From: Rhodospirillales bacterium
GTDB taxonomy: Bacteria; Pseudomonadota; Alphaproteobacteria; Acetobacterales; Acetobacteraceae
NCBI GenBank assembly: GCA_028866335.1
Contig: JAGWIL010000121.1
Location: forward strand, 1-5,524
Reading direction: 5' to 3'
DNA: 5,524 nt
The translations under genes were made by a program, and so were the position numbers. Positions 1 to 5,524 of this stretch are shown one piece after another. The notes under the pieces are model-generated. The model saw only the letters and a list, made by a program, of their open reading frames with translations, was not told the DNA's origin and ran no database searches. Numbering within the stretch: the first letter of the stretch is position 1; the number at the start of each line of letters is the position of its first letter.

Positions 1-54
1 ATCTCGGCACTCCCGCCAATCTTCACGCGGTGCTAAATCTGGTGTTTCGGTCAT
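1..54 (-). CDS. Possible 5' end of an unidentified gene downstream of xseA (partial)
   Basis: Reading leftward from an ATG at 54-52, the frame stays open to the window edge and gives MTETPDLAPREDWRECRD. I do not recognise this peptide, and 18 codons are too few to identify a family. The same frame is also open upstream of this ATG, back to the xseA stop codon. The composition (acidic and proline-rich, with no stop) is compatible with a real N-terminus. Against it, no purine-rich ribosome-binding site lies at normal spacing: the nearest AGGA-like run is about 20 bases upstream. If real, the gene would follow xseA on the same strand and probably share its transcript. It could equally be non-coding sequence that lacks a stop by chance. 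Confidence 0.3.
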   Translation of the reverse strand, partial: MTETPDLAPREDWRECRD

Positions 55-126
55 TTCAGGCAAATTTTGCGCATCCTGAGAGAATTGGAACCGATCAGGC
101 GTGGGTTCAAGCGCGGGAGCATTTTT

Positions 127-1608
127 TCACAAGCCAAGGTCAAGCTGATCCAGTTTTGGCCCGGCGGCCTTAACTTCAACCCGGCCATCGGCAAAATGAA
201 GCCTTAAGGTGGCACCGGGAGCCACTGCCCCGGCTGAAGTTACCGCCATGCCCCTGGGGGTGGTAACGAGCACGAAGCCACGGCCGAGAAGGCGTTCGTA
301 TGAAGACGAATTCAAGCGTGCCCCCAAAGCTTCCAGCCTGATCTGCGCTTCTTTTTGGCGGGCGGGCAGGGAGGTTGCAAAGCGTTGAGAGACCAAAGTT
401 AAACTTGCGCTGAATTTTTTAATGTCGCCGGTTGGCTGCGCAAGATGCCTGGTTGTCGTGTCCAGCCGCTTTTGGGCGTTAAACAGCAAATGCGGGAGAG
501 CCATCACAAGACGGTGGCTGAGCAGCGCAATTTTTCCTTTAATATCAGCTAAAATATCCATGGGGTGGCGCAGGTTCAGCCGCTCCATCTTTAATCGGCA
601 GCCAGATGTGAAATTCGGTAAAGCCAGTAACAAACGCTCGCCACGGTCGTCCAGGCGCTGTCTTGCGGTCCCGAGCAGCGCGGGCAGGTCGGGCAGTTTC
701 AGGGCATTTCGTTCGATGGTCGTGGCGGCCTGGGTCGTGTGGCGCGCCAAGGCCCCATCAAGTCTCGCAACGCGCTGGCTTAAATCGGCCATAAGCTCAA
801 CCCTGGCGGGCACCGCGATTTCCGCCGCCGCGGTTGGTGTTGGGGCGCGGTAATCAGAGGCAAAATCGATCAGGGTGGTATCGGTTTCGTGCCCTACAGC
901 AGAGATGAGAGGGATATGGCTTCCCGCCGCGGCGCGCACCACAATTTCCTCATTGAAAGCCATCAAATCTTCCAGGCTTCCACCGCCACGGGCAACAATA
1001 ATCACGTCTGGTTGCGGGAATTCAGGGGGCAGGTTGTTGAAACCATTAATTGCCGCGGCAATTTTTTCGGCCGCGCCGTCGCCCTGCACGGGCACGGGCC
1101 AGAGCATAATCAGCCTGGGAAATCTGCGGAAAATGGTGGTTTTGATGTCTTGCAGCACCGCCCCTTGCGCCGAGGTTACAACGCCTACAACACGCGGCAG
1201 TAGCGGCAATGGCCGCTTGCGCTGGAATAACCCTTCTTCTTGCAATCGCGCTTTAAGAACCTCAATGCGCGCCAGCAGAGCGCCTGCGCCAGCATATTCA
1301 AGTTTCTCAACGATCAATTGGTATTCAGAGCGCTCAGGATAAGAAGTAATGCGGCCGGTCGCGATAACTTCAACCCCGTTTTCGGCCTTTAGCCCCGCGC
1401 GCGGCACCACACCTTTCCAAATAATGGCGCGGATTTTGGCTGAATCGTCCTTAAGAGCGAAATATTGGTGCCCCGAAGCGTAGGCCTTAAACTCGGTTAT
1501 CTCCCCACGCACCCGCACGCGGCTGAACGAGCCTTCCAGCGTGAGCTTCACGGCGCCGGCAATCTCGGAAACGGTAAATTCAGGTGCGTTGGTGGCGGCT
1601 TCGCTCAT
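127..1608 (-). CDS. xseA: Exodeoxyribonuclease VII large subunit
   Basis: This is the catalytic subunit of exonuclease VII. With the small subunit XseB (not in this window) it degrades single-stranded DNA from either end to short oligonucleotides in the cytoplasm, in repair and mismatch processing. The protein has 493 residues, near or slightly above the usual family length. Residues about 10-105 form the N-terminal OB-fold domain (RVRVRGEITEFKAYASGHQYF). The nuclease domain follows, with VVTSAQGAVLQD (D154), RGGGSLEDLMAFNEE (R207), and AVGHETDTTLIDFASDYRAP (H240, D243). These match the positions I recall as catalytically critical in the E. coli enzyme. Residues about 270-435 are a long helical region with repeated Arg/Leu-Pro units, and SYERLLGRGFVLV at about 436-448 begins the conserved C-terminal segment. 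The start is secure: an in-frame TAA lies four codons upstream and no other start codon lies between them. No Shine-Dalgarno sequence precedes it. It diverges from purD. No key residue is missing. Confidence 0.97.
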   Translation of the reverse strand: MSEAATNAPEFTVSEIAGAVKLTLEGSFSRVRVRGEITEFKAYASGHQYFALKDDSAKIRAIIWKGVVPRAGLKAENGVEVIATGRITSYPERSEYQLIVEKLEYAGAGALLARIEVLKARLQEEGLFQRKRPLPLLPRVVGVVTSAQGAVLQDIKTTIFRRFPRLIMLWPVPVQGDGAAEKIAAAINGFNNLPPEFPQPDVIIVARGGGSLEDLMAFNEEIVVRAAAGSHIPLISAVGHETDTTLIDFASDYRAPTPTAAAEIAVPARVELMADLSQRVARLDGALARHTTQAATTIERNALKLPDLPALLGTARQRLDDRGERLLLALPNFTSGCRLKMERLNLRHPMDILADIKGKIALLSHRLVMALPHLLFNAQKRLDTTTRHLAQPTGDIKKFSASLTLVSQRFATSLPARQKEAQIRLEALGARLNSSSYERLLGRGFVLVTTPRGMAVTSAGAVAPGATLRLHFADGRVEVKAAGPKLDQLDLGL

Positions 1609-1655
1609 TGCTGGAGATTATGATACAGCGCGCTCTGGATATAGGGGGGAGCTTT
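1609..1655. promoter_or_regulatory. Divergent xseA/purD control region with overlapping candidate -10 elements
   Basis: Only 47 bases separate the xseA and purD start codons, so promoters for both must lie here or extend into the coding sequences. ATTATGAT at 1617-1624 contains TATGAT (1619-1624) on the plus strand and CATAAT (1617-1622 reversed) on the minus strand. Each matches five of six bases of the TATAAT consensus. The minus-strand element would start transcription almost at the xseA ATG, which fits the absence of a ribosome-binding site there. I see no good -35 box at standard spacing for either direction, and alphaproteobacterial promoters are poorly predicted by the E. coli consensus. 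No riboswitch would fit in this space, and I see no clear PurR-type palindrome. Confidence 0.3.
1643..1651 (+). promoter_or_regulatory. Strong Shine-Dalgarno sequence of purD
   Basis: AGGGGGGAG ends four bases before the ATG at 1656. It selects the MKVLIIGSGG start over the in-frame upstream ATGs at 1584 and 1620. Those would add non-conserved N-terminal residues, and the ATG at 1584 would also make the gene overlap xseA. Confidence 0.75.
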
Positions 1656-2927
1656 ATGAAAGTCTTGATTATAGGTTCGGGCGGGCGGGAACACGCTCTG
1701 GCCTGGGCAATCGCGAAGAGCCCCCTGTTAACGCAGCTTTATGTCGCCCCTGGAAACCCTGGCACGGCGCAGGTTGCTGAGAATGTGCCGTTACGGGCGT
1801 TAGATATACAAGAAATTGTTACATTTTCTCTCCAGAACGGGATTGATTTAGTGGTGCCAGGACCAGAGGTGCCGCTTGTTGCTGGAATTACGGATGCTTT
1901 AGAAGCGGCGGGAATCGCCTGTTTTGGCCCGTCAGCCGCTGCCGCTCAGTTGGAAGGCAGCAAGGTGTTTATGAAGGAAATCGCCGATGCAGCGGGAATT
2001 CCAACCGCGCTTTGGCAGCAATTTTCCGAAGCTGAAGCCGCGCACGACTACATTGATGCTATGGGCGTGCCGATCGTTATCAAAGCCAACGGCTTGGCGG
2101 CTGGCAAGGGCGTGGTTGTGGCAGCAACAGCGGATGAGGCGCATGATGCGGTTACAGCTATCATGGAGGATAAAATCCACGGGCAGGCGGGCGCTTGCGT
2201 AATTATTGAGCAATGCATGGTGGGCGAGGAAATATCCCTTTTTGCCCTTTGCGATGGCGAGGATGCGCTGTTTTTCGGAACGGCCGCTGATCATAAACGG
2301 GTAGGAGATGGCGATACCGGGCCAAATACCGGTGGCATGGGGGCAATTTTCAATCCGCCTTGGGCAACCGAGGAGGTTGTACGCCGGGGGATGAACGAAA
2401 TAATCAGGCCAGCATTGGCGGAAATGGCCAAACGCGGTCAGCCCTTCCGAGGCTTTTTGTTTGCGGGCCTTATGGTTGAACAAGATGGCCCTAAGCTCAT
2501 TGAGTTTAATGTTCGATTTGGCGACCCGGAATGCGAAACCGTTCTTCCCATGCTCAGCTCAGATTTTTTGTCCGTTCTGAAGGAGGCCACAGAGGGAAGG
2601 TTGGCGGAAACTGAAGTGAAATGGAAGCAAGGTAGTGCTGCAACTGTTGTGATGTGTGCGAAGGGCTATCCCGGTGCCTATGCCACCGGAAGCGAGATTT
2701 TTGGGCTCGATGAGGCTGGTGAAACCCCTGGGGTAACAATCTTTCACGCGGGCACAATGGCTGAACAAGGGGGCGTATTAGCAAATGGCGGCCGCGTTTT
2801 GGCCATAAACGCGGTGGGAAGCGATTTGAAAGAGGCGCTCTCCCGTGCTTACACGGCGGTCGATAGGCTTGAATGGGATGATGGATTTTGCAGGCGGGAC
2901 ATCGGGCGACGCGCCTTGGATCAATGA
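1656..2927 (+). CDS. purD: Phosphoribosylamine-glycine ligase (GAR synthetase)
   Basis: PurD catalyses the second step of de novo purine synthesis: 5-phosphoribosylamine + glycine + ATP gives glycinamide ribonucleotide (GAR), in the cytoplasm. From this start the protein is 423 residues, the normal family length. Visible parts in order: N-terminal nucleotide-binding-like domain (MKVLIIGSGGREHALA, 1-16; APGNPGT, 31-37; VVPGPEVPLVAG, 66-77); ATP-grasp domain with VIKANGLAAGKGVVVA (141-156), IIEQCMVGEEISLFAL (183-198), DHKRVGDGDTGPNTGGMGA (212-230) and the metal-binding IEFNVRFGDPECE (282-294); C-terminal domain with CAKGYPGAYATG (334-345), and GFCRRDIGRRAL at the end. The segment after MGA reads IFNPPW, where many homologues have a YSPAP-like sequence. 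All other landmarks are intact. The gene diverges from xseA and converges on the MFS gene. It stands alone here, without other pur genes, as is common in alphaproteobacteria. Confidence 0.97.
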   Translation: MKVLIIGSGGREHALAWAIAKSPLLTQLYVAPGNPGTAQVAENVPLRALDIQEIVTFSLQNGIDLVVPGPEVPLVAGITDALEAAGIACFGPSAAAAQLEGSKVFMKEIADAAGIPTALWQQFSEAEAAHDYIDAMGVPIVIKANGLAAGKGVVVAATADEAHDAVTAIMEDKIHGQAGACVIIEQCMVGEEISLFALCDGEDALFFGTAADHKRVGDGDTGPNTGGMGAIFNPPWATEEVVRRGMNEIIRPALAEMAKRGQPFRGFLFAGLMVEQDGPKLIEFNVRFGDPECETVLPMLSSDFLSVLKEATEGRLAETEVKWKQGSAATVVMCAKGYPGAYATGSEIFGLDEAGETPGVTIFHAGTMAEQGGVLANGGRVLAINAVGSDLKEALSRAYTAVDRLEWDDGFCRRDIGRRALDQ

Positions 2928-2998
2928 AGTAGAGGGCGATTCAGACTTCAGGCTCGCCCGCAAAGTGAGCGAACCTAAGGTCATCGCGCTCTGGCAGG
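2928..2998. other. Convergent intergenic spacer between purD and the MFS gene; no convincing terminator
   Basis: This 71-bp spacer separates two converging genes. The best structure is a small stem, GCTCGC (2952-2957) pairing with GTGAGC (2965-2970) through one G-U pair, around a seven-base loop. It is not followed by a T-run on the plus strand, and the G-U pair becomes a mismatch on the minus strand. A longer-looped inverted pair, AACCT near 2972 with AGGTT near 2996, is also weak. The spacer also has a short direct repeat, TTCAG-AC-TTCAG, near 2940-2953. Transcripts may end by Rho or overlap one another. Confidence 0.35.
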
Positions 2999-4132
2999 TT
3001 AGGGCACCGCGTCCGCTGACCGGCATTTATAAATTGCCAACGCGCATAAACATGCGAAAAGCACCAGGCCGGCGGTAAAACCTTTTGGGCCCATAAAGCT
3101 CATGCAAACGCCCAGTACAGGCGGCCCCATAATTCCACCAACAGTGTAGACAACCATGGATAAAGACATGGCGCTTGCCAGGTCAAGCCCTGTGTGGCGG
3201 GATGCAAGCCACACAATCCCAAGGGTGAACAAACCGCCTTGCGCAAAACCCCAAACAAACAGCCAAGGCCAAAGCCTGGCTTGCATGTCCAGGGTTAATA
3301 TGAGCGGCATCAGCACCATGCCGAGAATGGTCGCATTGCGCAGCTTTTCGCGTGAAAAACGGTCGGAAAGGCCGCCAATCAATGCGGCACCCAAGGCAAC
3401 GCCTGTTTGAACAAGTGTAACCAGTAACTCAGAAAAATGAGCGGAAAAACCTTGCGATAAGCCAAATACGGGCAGTAATGAGAGGTTTCCGGCTTCGGTA
3501 AACCCGACCAAAAAGATGCCAATGAACGCTGCCGGCCGATGAAGCAAAATTTGGCGCTGCCGCATAGGCTGTGCTTCTTGTTGCACGTTGTGCAGAGGCT
3601 CGCGGCCAGCAAAGCTCAGGAGAATAGCCGCCGTTGCCGTTACGGCTGCACCGGCCACAAATGGGCCTCGGCCCGAACCACCTGAAATCGCTAATATGCC
3701 GGGCCCAACGGCCATGGAACCACTTAAGATAAGTTCGTACAGCCCGGTAAGGCGTCCACGCAAATGGGCGGGAAAACTGCTGTTTACCCAAGTGTCCATA
3801 CCGGCCCAGCGTAGCGCCAGCGCACCGCCCATGGCGAGGCAAAGCAGGCTGCTGAGCAGCAGATCGTGGACGATGGCAAAGCCGAGGAATATGAATACGG
3901 CTGCTGCCATGCCGAAAAGCACCATCCGCTGTAGCCCTAAACGGCGGATGATAATCGGGATGAAGCCGGACATGGCCAGAAGCCCCACCCATGGCAGCCC
4001 GGATATAAACCCTACCCAAACATCGCTGACGCCATCGTTGCGCAATGAGATTGAGAGCAGAGGCAGGAACATCCAGAATGCGGATGCGCCAATGAATGCT
4101 GCGGAAACGGCCAGAATAATCCGGTAAGGCAT
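2999..4132 (-). CDS. MFS transporter of unknown substrate (YcaD-like)
   Basis: This is an inner-membrane secondary transporter of the major facilitator superfamily, 377 residues, slightly short but within range for a 12-helix protein. Hydrophobic segments are visible at roughly 5-28, 38-60, 70-88, 90-110, 130-150, 157-175, 203-225, 236-255, 268-282, 289-310, 322-343 and 350-367, with a polar loop of about 178-200 between the two halves. The C-terminal half has a good motif A, GGLSDRFSREKL (253-264). The equivalent N-terminal site, GFIPIIIRRLGLQRM (56-70), lacks the usual acidic residue. The stretch RWAGMDTWVNSSFPAHLRGR (108-127), followed by LTGLYELILSG, resembles the helix 4-5 region of YcaD-type permeases. 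The start codon directly abuts the stop of the upstream ABC exporter and has no Shine-Dalgarno sequence, so translation is probably coupled. The substrate cannot be predicted. An efflux role is possible from the exporter neighbour, but this is only inference. Confidence 0.85.
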   Translation of the reverse strand: MPYRIILAVSAAFIGASAFWMFLPLLSISLRNDGVSDVWVGFISGLPWVGLLAMSGFIPIIIRRLGLQRMVLFGMAAAVFIFLGFAIVHDLLLSSLLCLAMGGALALRWAGMDTWVNSSFPAHLRGRLTGLYELILSGSMAVGPGILAISGGSGRGPFVAGAAVTATAAILLSFAGREPLHNVQQEAQPMRQRQILLHRPAAFIGIFLVGFTEAGNLSLLPVFGLSQGFSAHFSELLVTLVQTGVALGAALIGGLSDRFSREKLRNATILGMVLMPLILTLDMQARLWPWLFVWGFAQGGLFTLGIVWLASRHTGLDLASAMSLSMVVYTVGGIMGPPVLGVCMSFMGPKGFTAGLVLFACLCALAIYKCRSADAVP

Positions 4133-4135
4133 TTA
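4130..4135 (-). promoter_or_regulatory. Abutting stop/start junction TAAATG, probable translational coupling
   Basis: Read on the minus strand, the ABC exporter ends in TAA (4135-4133) and the MFS gene begins in ATG (4132-4130) with no intervening base. The preceding bases (AAGCCTTGGCCGCC) offer no purine-rich ribosome-binding site. Re-initiation by the terminating ribosome is therefore the simplest way to start the MFS protein. Confidence 0.6.
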
Positions 4136-5524
4136 GGCGGCCAAGGCTTGTGCTTTCACTAGCCTTGCGAAAGCACCATCTTTGGCGAGTAGAACTTCGT
4201 GGGTTCCGGTTTCAACCGCCTGGCCGTCAAACATCACGACGATCTGGTCCGCATCGCGGACTGTCGAGAGCCGGTGCGCGACGACTATGGTCGTGCGGCC
4301 TTGGCGCAGATGCGCTAACGCGGTCTGCACCAACGCTTCGCTTTCGGTATCAAGCGCGCTTGTGGCTTCATCGAGCAAAAGGATACGGGGGTTACGTAAT
4401 ATCGCGCGGGCAATCGCAACGCGTTGGCGCTGCCCACCGGAAAGGCGTTGGCCGTTTACACCAACACGGGTGGCAAAGCCTTCCGGCATCTCCGCCACAA
4501 AACCGCAAGCGGCGGCATTCGCGGCGGTGGCAACCTCCTCATCTGTCGCATCCGGTCGGCCAAGGCGAATATTGGCGCTTATCGTATCATCAAACAGCAA
4601 CGCCTCTTGGCCTACATACGCGATAGTCTCGCGGAGCGAGGCGAGGGTTGCATCGGTTATATTCGTGCCATCAATAAAGATGCCCCCGGCGGTTGGATCA
4701 TAAAGCCGAGGGATAAGTGCCAAGGCGGTGGATTTTCCGGCGCCGGAAGAACCAACCAAGGCCAACATGGTGCCGGGCAAAGCTCTGAAGCTCAGGTTTT
4801 TCAGTCCTGGGCGGCCGTCAGGGTAAGAAAACGCCACATTTTCGAACACAACCTCGCCCGGCCCAGGTGGCAACGGCCTGGCATCCACGGCATCGGCGAT
4901 GGCGGCTGGTTCATCAATCACATCAAACACGCGCACCAAACCGGCGAGGCCCTCCTGGATGGCCGCGTTCATGGTGCCAAGTGCGCGCAATGGCCGGGCG
5001 GCAATAAGCAGGGCTGAGATAAAGCCCATGAAATTGCCAACACCCGCGCCGCCTGTTGCGTTGCGCCAACCTTCAAGGCCGATAACGCCAGCTACAGCTA
5101 CGCCCGCCAAAACCTCCAGCATCGGGTCAAGCCGTGAGCGAACACGGGTCATGCGGATCAATGCGGCATAAAGGTCGGTGAACGTTAATTCTGCCCGGTT
5201 TATTTCGTGGGATTCCAGGCTATAGGCGCGCACAATTCGTGCCTGGGAAAAACTTTCATTCAGCACTGCGGCCGCTTGGCCCATGCGCTCCTGCATTCCA
5301 CCGGATGCCCGCCGCATCCGCTGGCCAATTTTTTGCACCGGGATAACCGCCAGGGGGTAAACCAATGCGGCTATCAGGCTCAGCTTCCAGTCGATGGTTA
5401 TCATCGTAACCACCAGGCCGATCACGGTTGCTGCGTCCGCCACGGCATTAACGGCGCGGGTCATTGCTTCGCGCACCACGGTTGCGTCTGTCGTAAAGCG
5501 CGCGGCTAGCTGGGCGGGAGCCTC
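4133..5524 (-). CDS. MsbA-like ABC exporter, fused permease and ATPase (5' end beyond the window)
   Basis: This is an inner-membrane ABC exporter half-transporter that works as a homodimer or paired dimer. The frame is open from the window edge at 5524, so an internal GTG at 5479 is not the true start. The visible 463 residues lack roughly 120-135 N-terminal residues (the first two helices) relative to MsbA-type proteins. The permease part begins with EAPAQLAARFTTDATVVREA, the MsbA-like segment before helix 3. Helices 3-6 lie at about 24-45, 48-65, 135-152 and 163-180 of the fragment. The ATPase domain has an A-loop Tyr (FSYPDG, Y234), Walker A GSSGAGKST (258-266), Q-loop Q306 (YVGQEALLF), signature LSGGQ (361-365), Walker B ILLLDE (381-386), D-loop SALD and H-loop H417 (VAHRLS). 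All are intact, so it should hydrolyse ATP. It may flip lipid A, as MsbA does, but other lipid, peptide or drug exporters share this architecture, so I give no symbol. The MFS gene follows without a gap. Confidence 0.93.
   Translation of the reverse strand, partial: EAPAQLAARFTTDATVVREAMTRAVNAVADAATVIGLVVTMITIDWKLSLIAALVYPLAVIPVQKIGQRMRRASGGMQERMGQAAAVLNESFSQARIVRAYSLESHEINRAELTFTDLYAALIRMTRVRSRLDPMLEVLAGVAVAGVIGLEGWRNATGGAGVGNFMGFISALLIAARPLRALGTMNAAIQEGLAGLVRVFDVIDEPAAIADAVDARPLPPGPGEVVFENVAFSYPDGRPGLKNLSFRALPGTMLALVGSSGAGKSTALALIPRLYDPTAGGIFIDGTNITDATLASLRETIAYVGQEALLFDDTISANIRLGRPDATDEEVATAANAAACGFVAEMPEGFATRVGVNGQRLSGGQRQRVAIARAILRNPRILLLDEATSALDTESEALVQTALAHLRQGRTTIVVAHRLSTVRDADQIVVMFDGQAVETGTHEVLLAKDGAFARLVKAQALAA

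Noticed and set aside
422..1342. Plus-strand open frames of 104-155 codons antisense to xseA
   Set aside because: They lie wholly within a clearly conserved xseA, and their Ser/Arg/Ala-rich translations resemble no protein family. They are shadows of the GC-biased coding frame.
1584..1655. Longer purD start at 1584 (or the ATG at 1620)
   Set aside because: The added residues (MRWWRLRSLLEI...) are not PurD-like, and the 1584 start would overlap the 5' end of xseA. The strong Shine-Dalgarno sequence and the conserved MKVLIIGSGG both point to 1656.
1932..2483. A 183-codon minus-strand frame antisense to purD
   Set aside because: The opposite strand is a fully conserved ATP-grasp domain, and the antisense peptide has no recognisable motif.
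2788..2795. GCGGCCGC palindrome (also at 5266-5273)
   Set aside because: These are restriction-site-like octamers expected occasionally in GC-rich coding DNA, lying inside conserved genes with no sign of an operator role.
2845..3078. A 77-codon plus-strand frame bridging the purD end and the convergent spacer
   Set aside because: It overlaps the conserved PurD C-terminus and the MFS 3' end in other frames, has no ribosome-binding site that I can see, and has no recognisable domain.
3429..4127. Large alternative frames across the MFS gene (196 codons minus, 179 codons plus)
   Set aside because: The 377-residue frame shows a clear 12-helix pattern and MFS motif A. The alternatives are His/Arg/Pro/Ser-rich without membrane segments.
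4424..5017. A 197-codon plus-strand frame antisense to the ABC exporter
   Set aside because: It is the mirror of the conserved ATPase domain (signature motif, Q-loop and Walker A lie opposite it) and has no family resemblance.
4133..5479. Treating the GTG at 5479 as the true start of the ABC exporter
   Set aside because: The frame continues open to 5524 with the MsbA-like residues EAPAQLAARFTTDAT. A start at 5479 would delete the first transmembrane helices.

Overview
This window looks like ordinary chromosomal DNA from an alphaproteobacterium. The evidence is the XseA and PurD sequence style (for example the DYRAPTPTAAAE stretch in XseA), the divergent xseA/purD pair, and an MsbA-type ABC exporter. 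The DNA is moderately GC-rich by eye, and the proteins read like Rhodospirillales/Acetobacteraceae homologues. That family-level placement is an inference and is not firm.

Layout. At the left edge (1-126, minus strand) is the short region downstream of xseA. It holds a frame that is open to the window edge and may be the start of another gene. xseA (127-1608, minus) encodes the large subunit of exodeoxyribonuclease VII. A 47-bp divergent spacer (1609-1655) separates it from purD (1656-2927, plus), which encodes phosphoribosylamine-glycine ligase. A 71-bp convergent spacer (2928-2998) follows, with no convincing terminator. The right half is a minus-strand pair: an MsbA-like ABC exporter (4133-5524, its 5' end beyond the window) transcribed into a 377-residue MFS transporter (2999-4132). 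The stop codon of the first directly abuts the start codon of the second (TAAATG).

How the genes relate. xseA and purD serve DNA repair and de novo purine synthesis. They probably share only their control region. The two transporters look like one transcription unit, and their zero-base junction suggests linked translation. The visible ABC exporter has every motif needed for ATP hydrolysis. A lipid A flippase role is plausible from family resemblance but cannot be proved here. The MFS substrate is unknown.

Coding density is high. I see no RNA gene, CRISPR array, insertion sequence, integrase, phage gene or toxin-antitoxin pair. I did not find a novel system. The points worth a second look are small: the compact divergent promoter region, the missing ribosome-binding sites at two starts, the segmental repeats in XseA, the unusual motifs in PurD and the MFS protein, and the undecided frame at the left edge.
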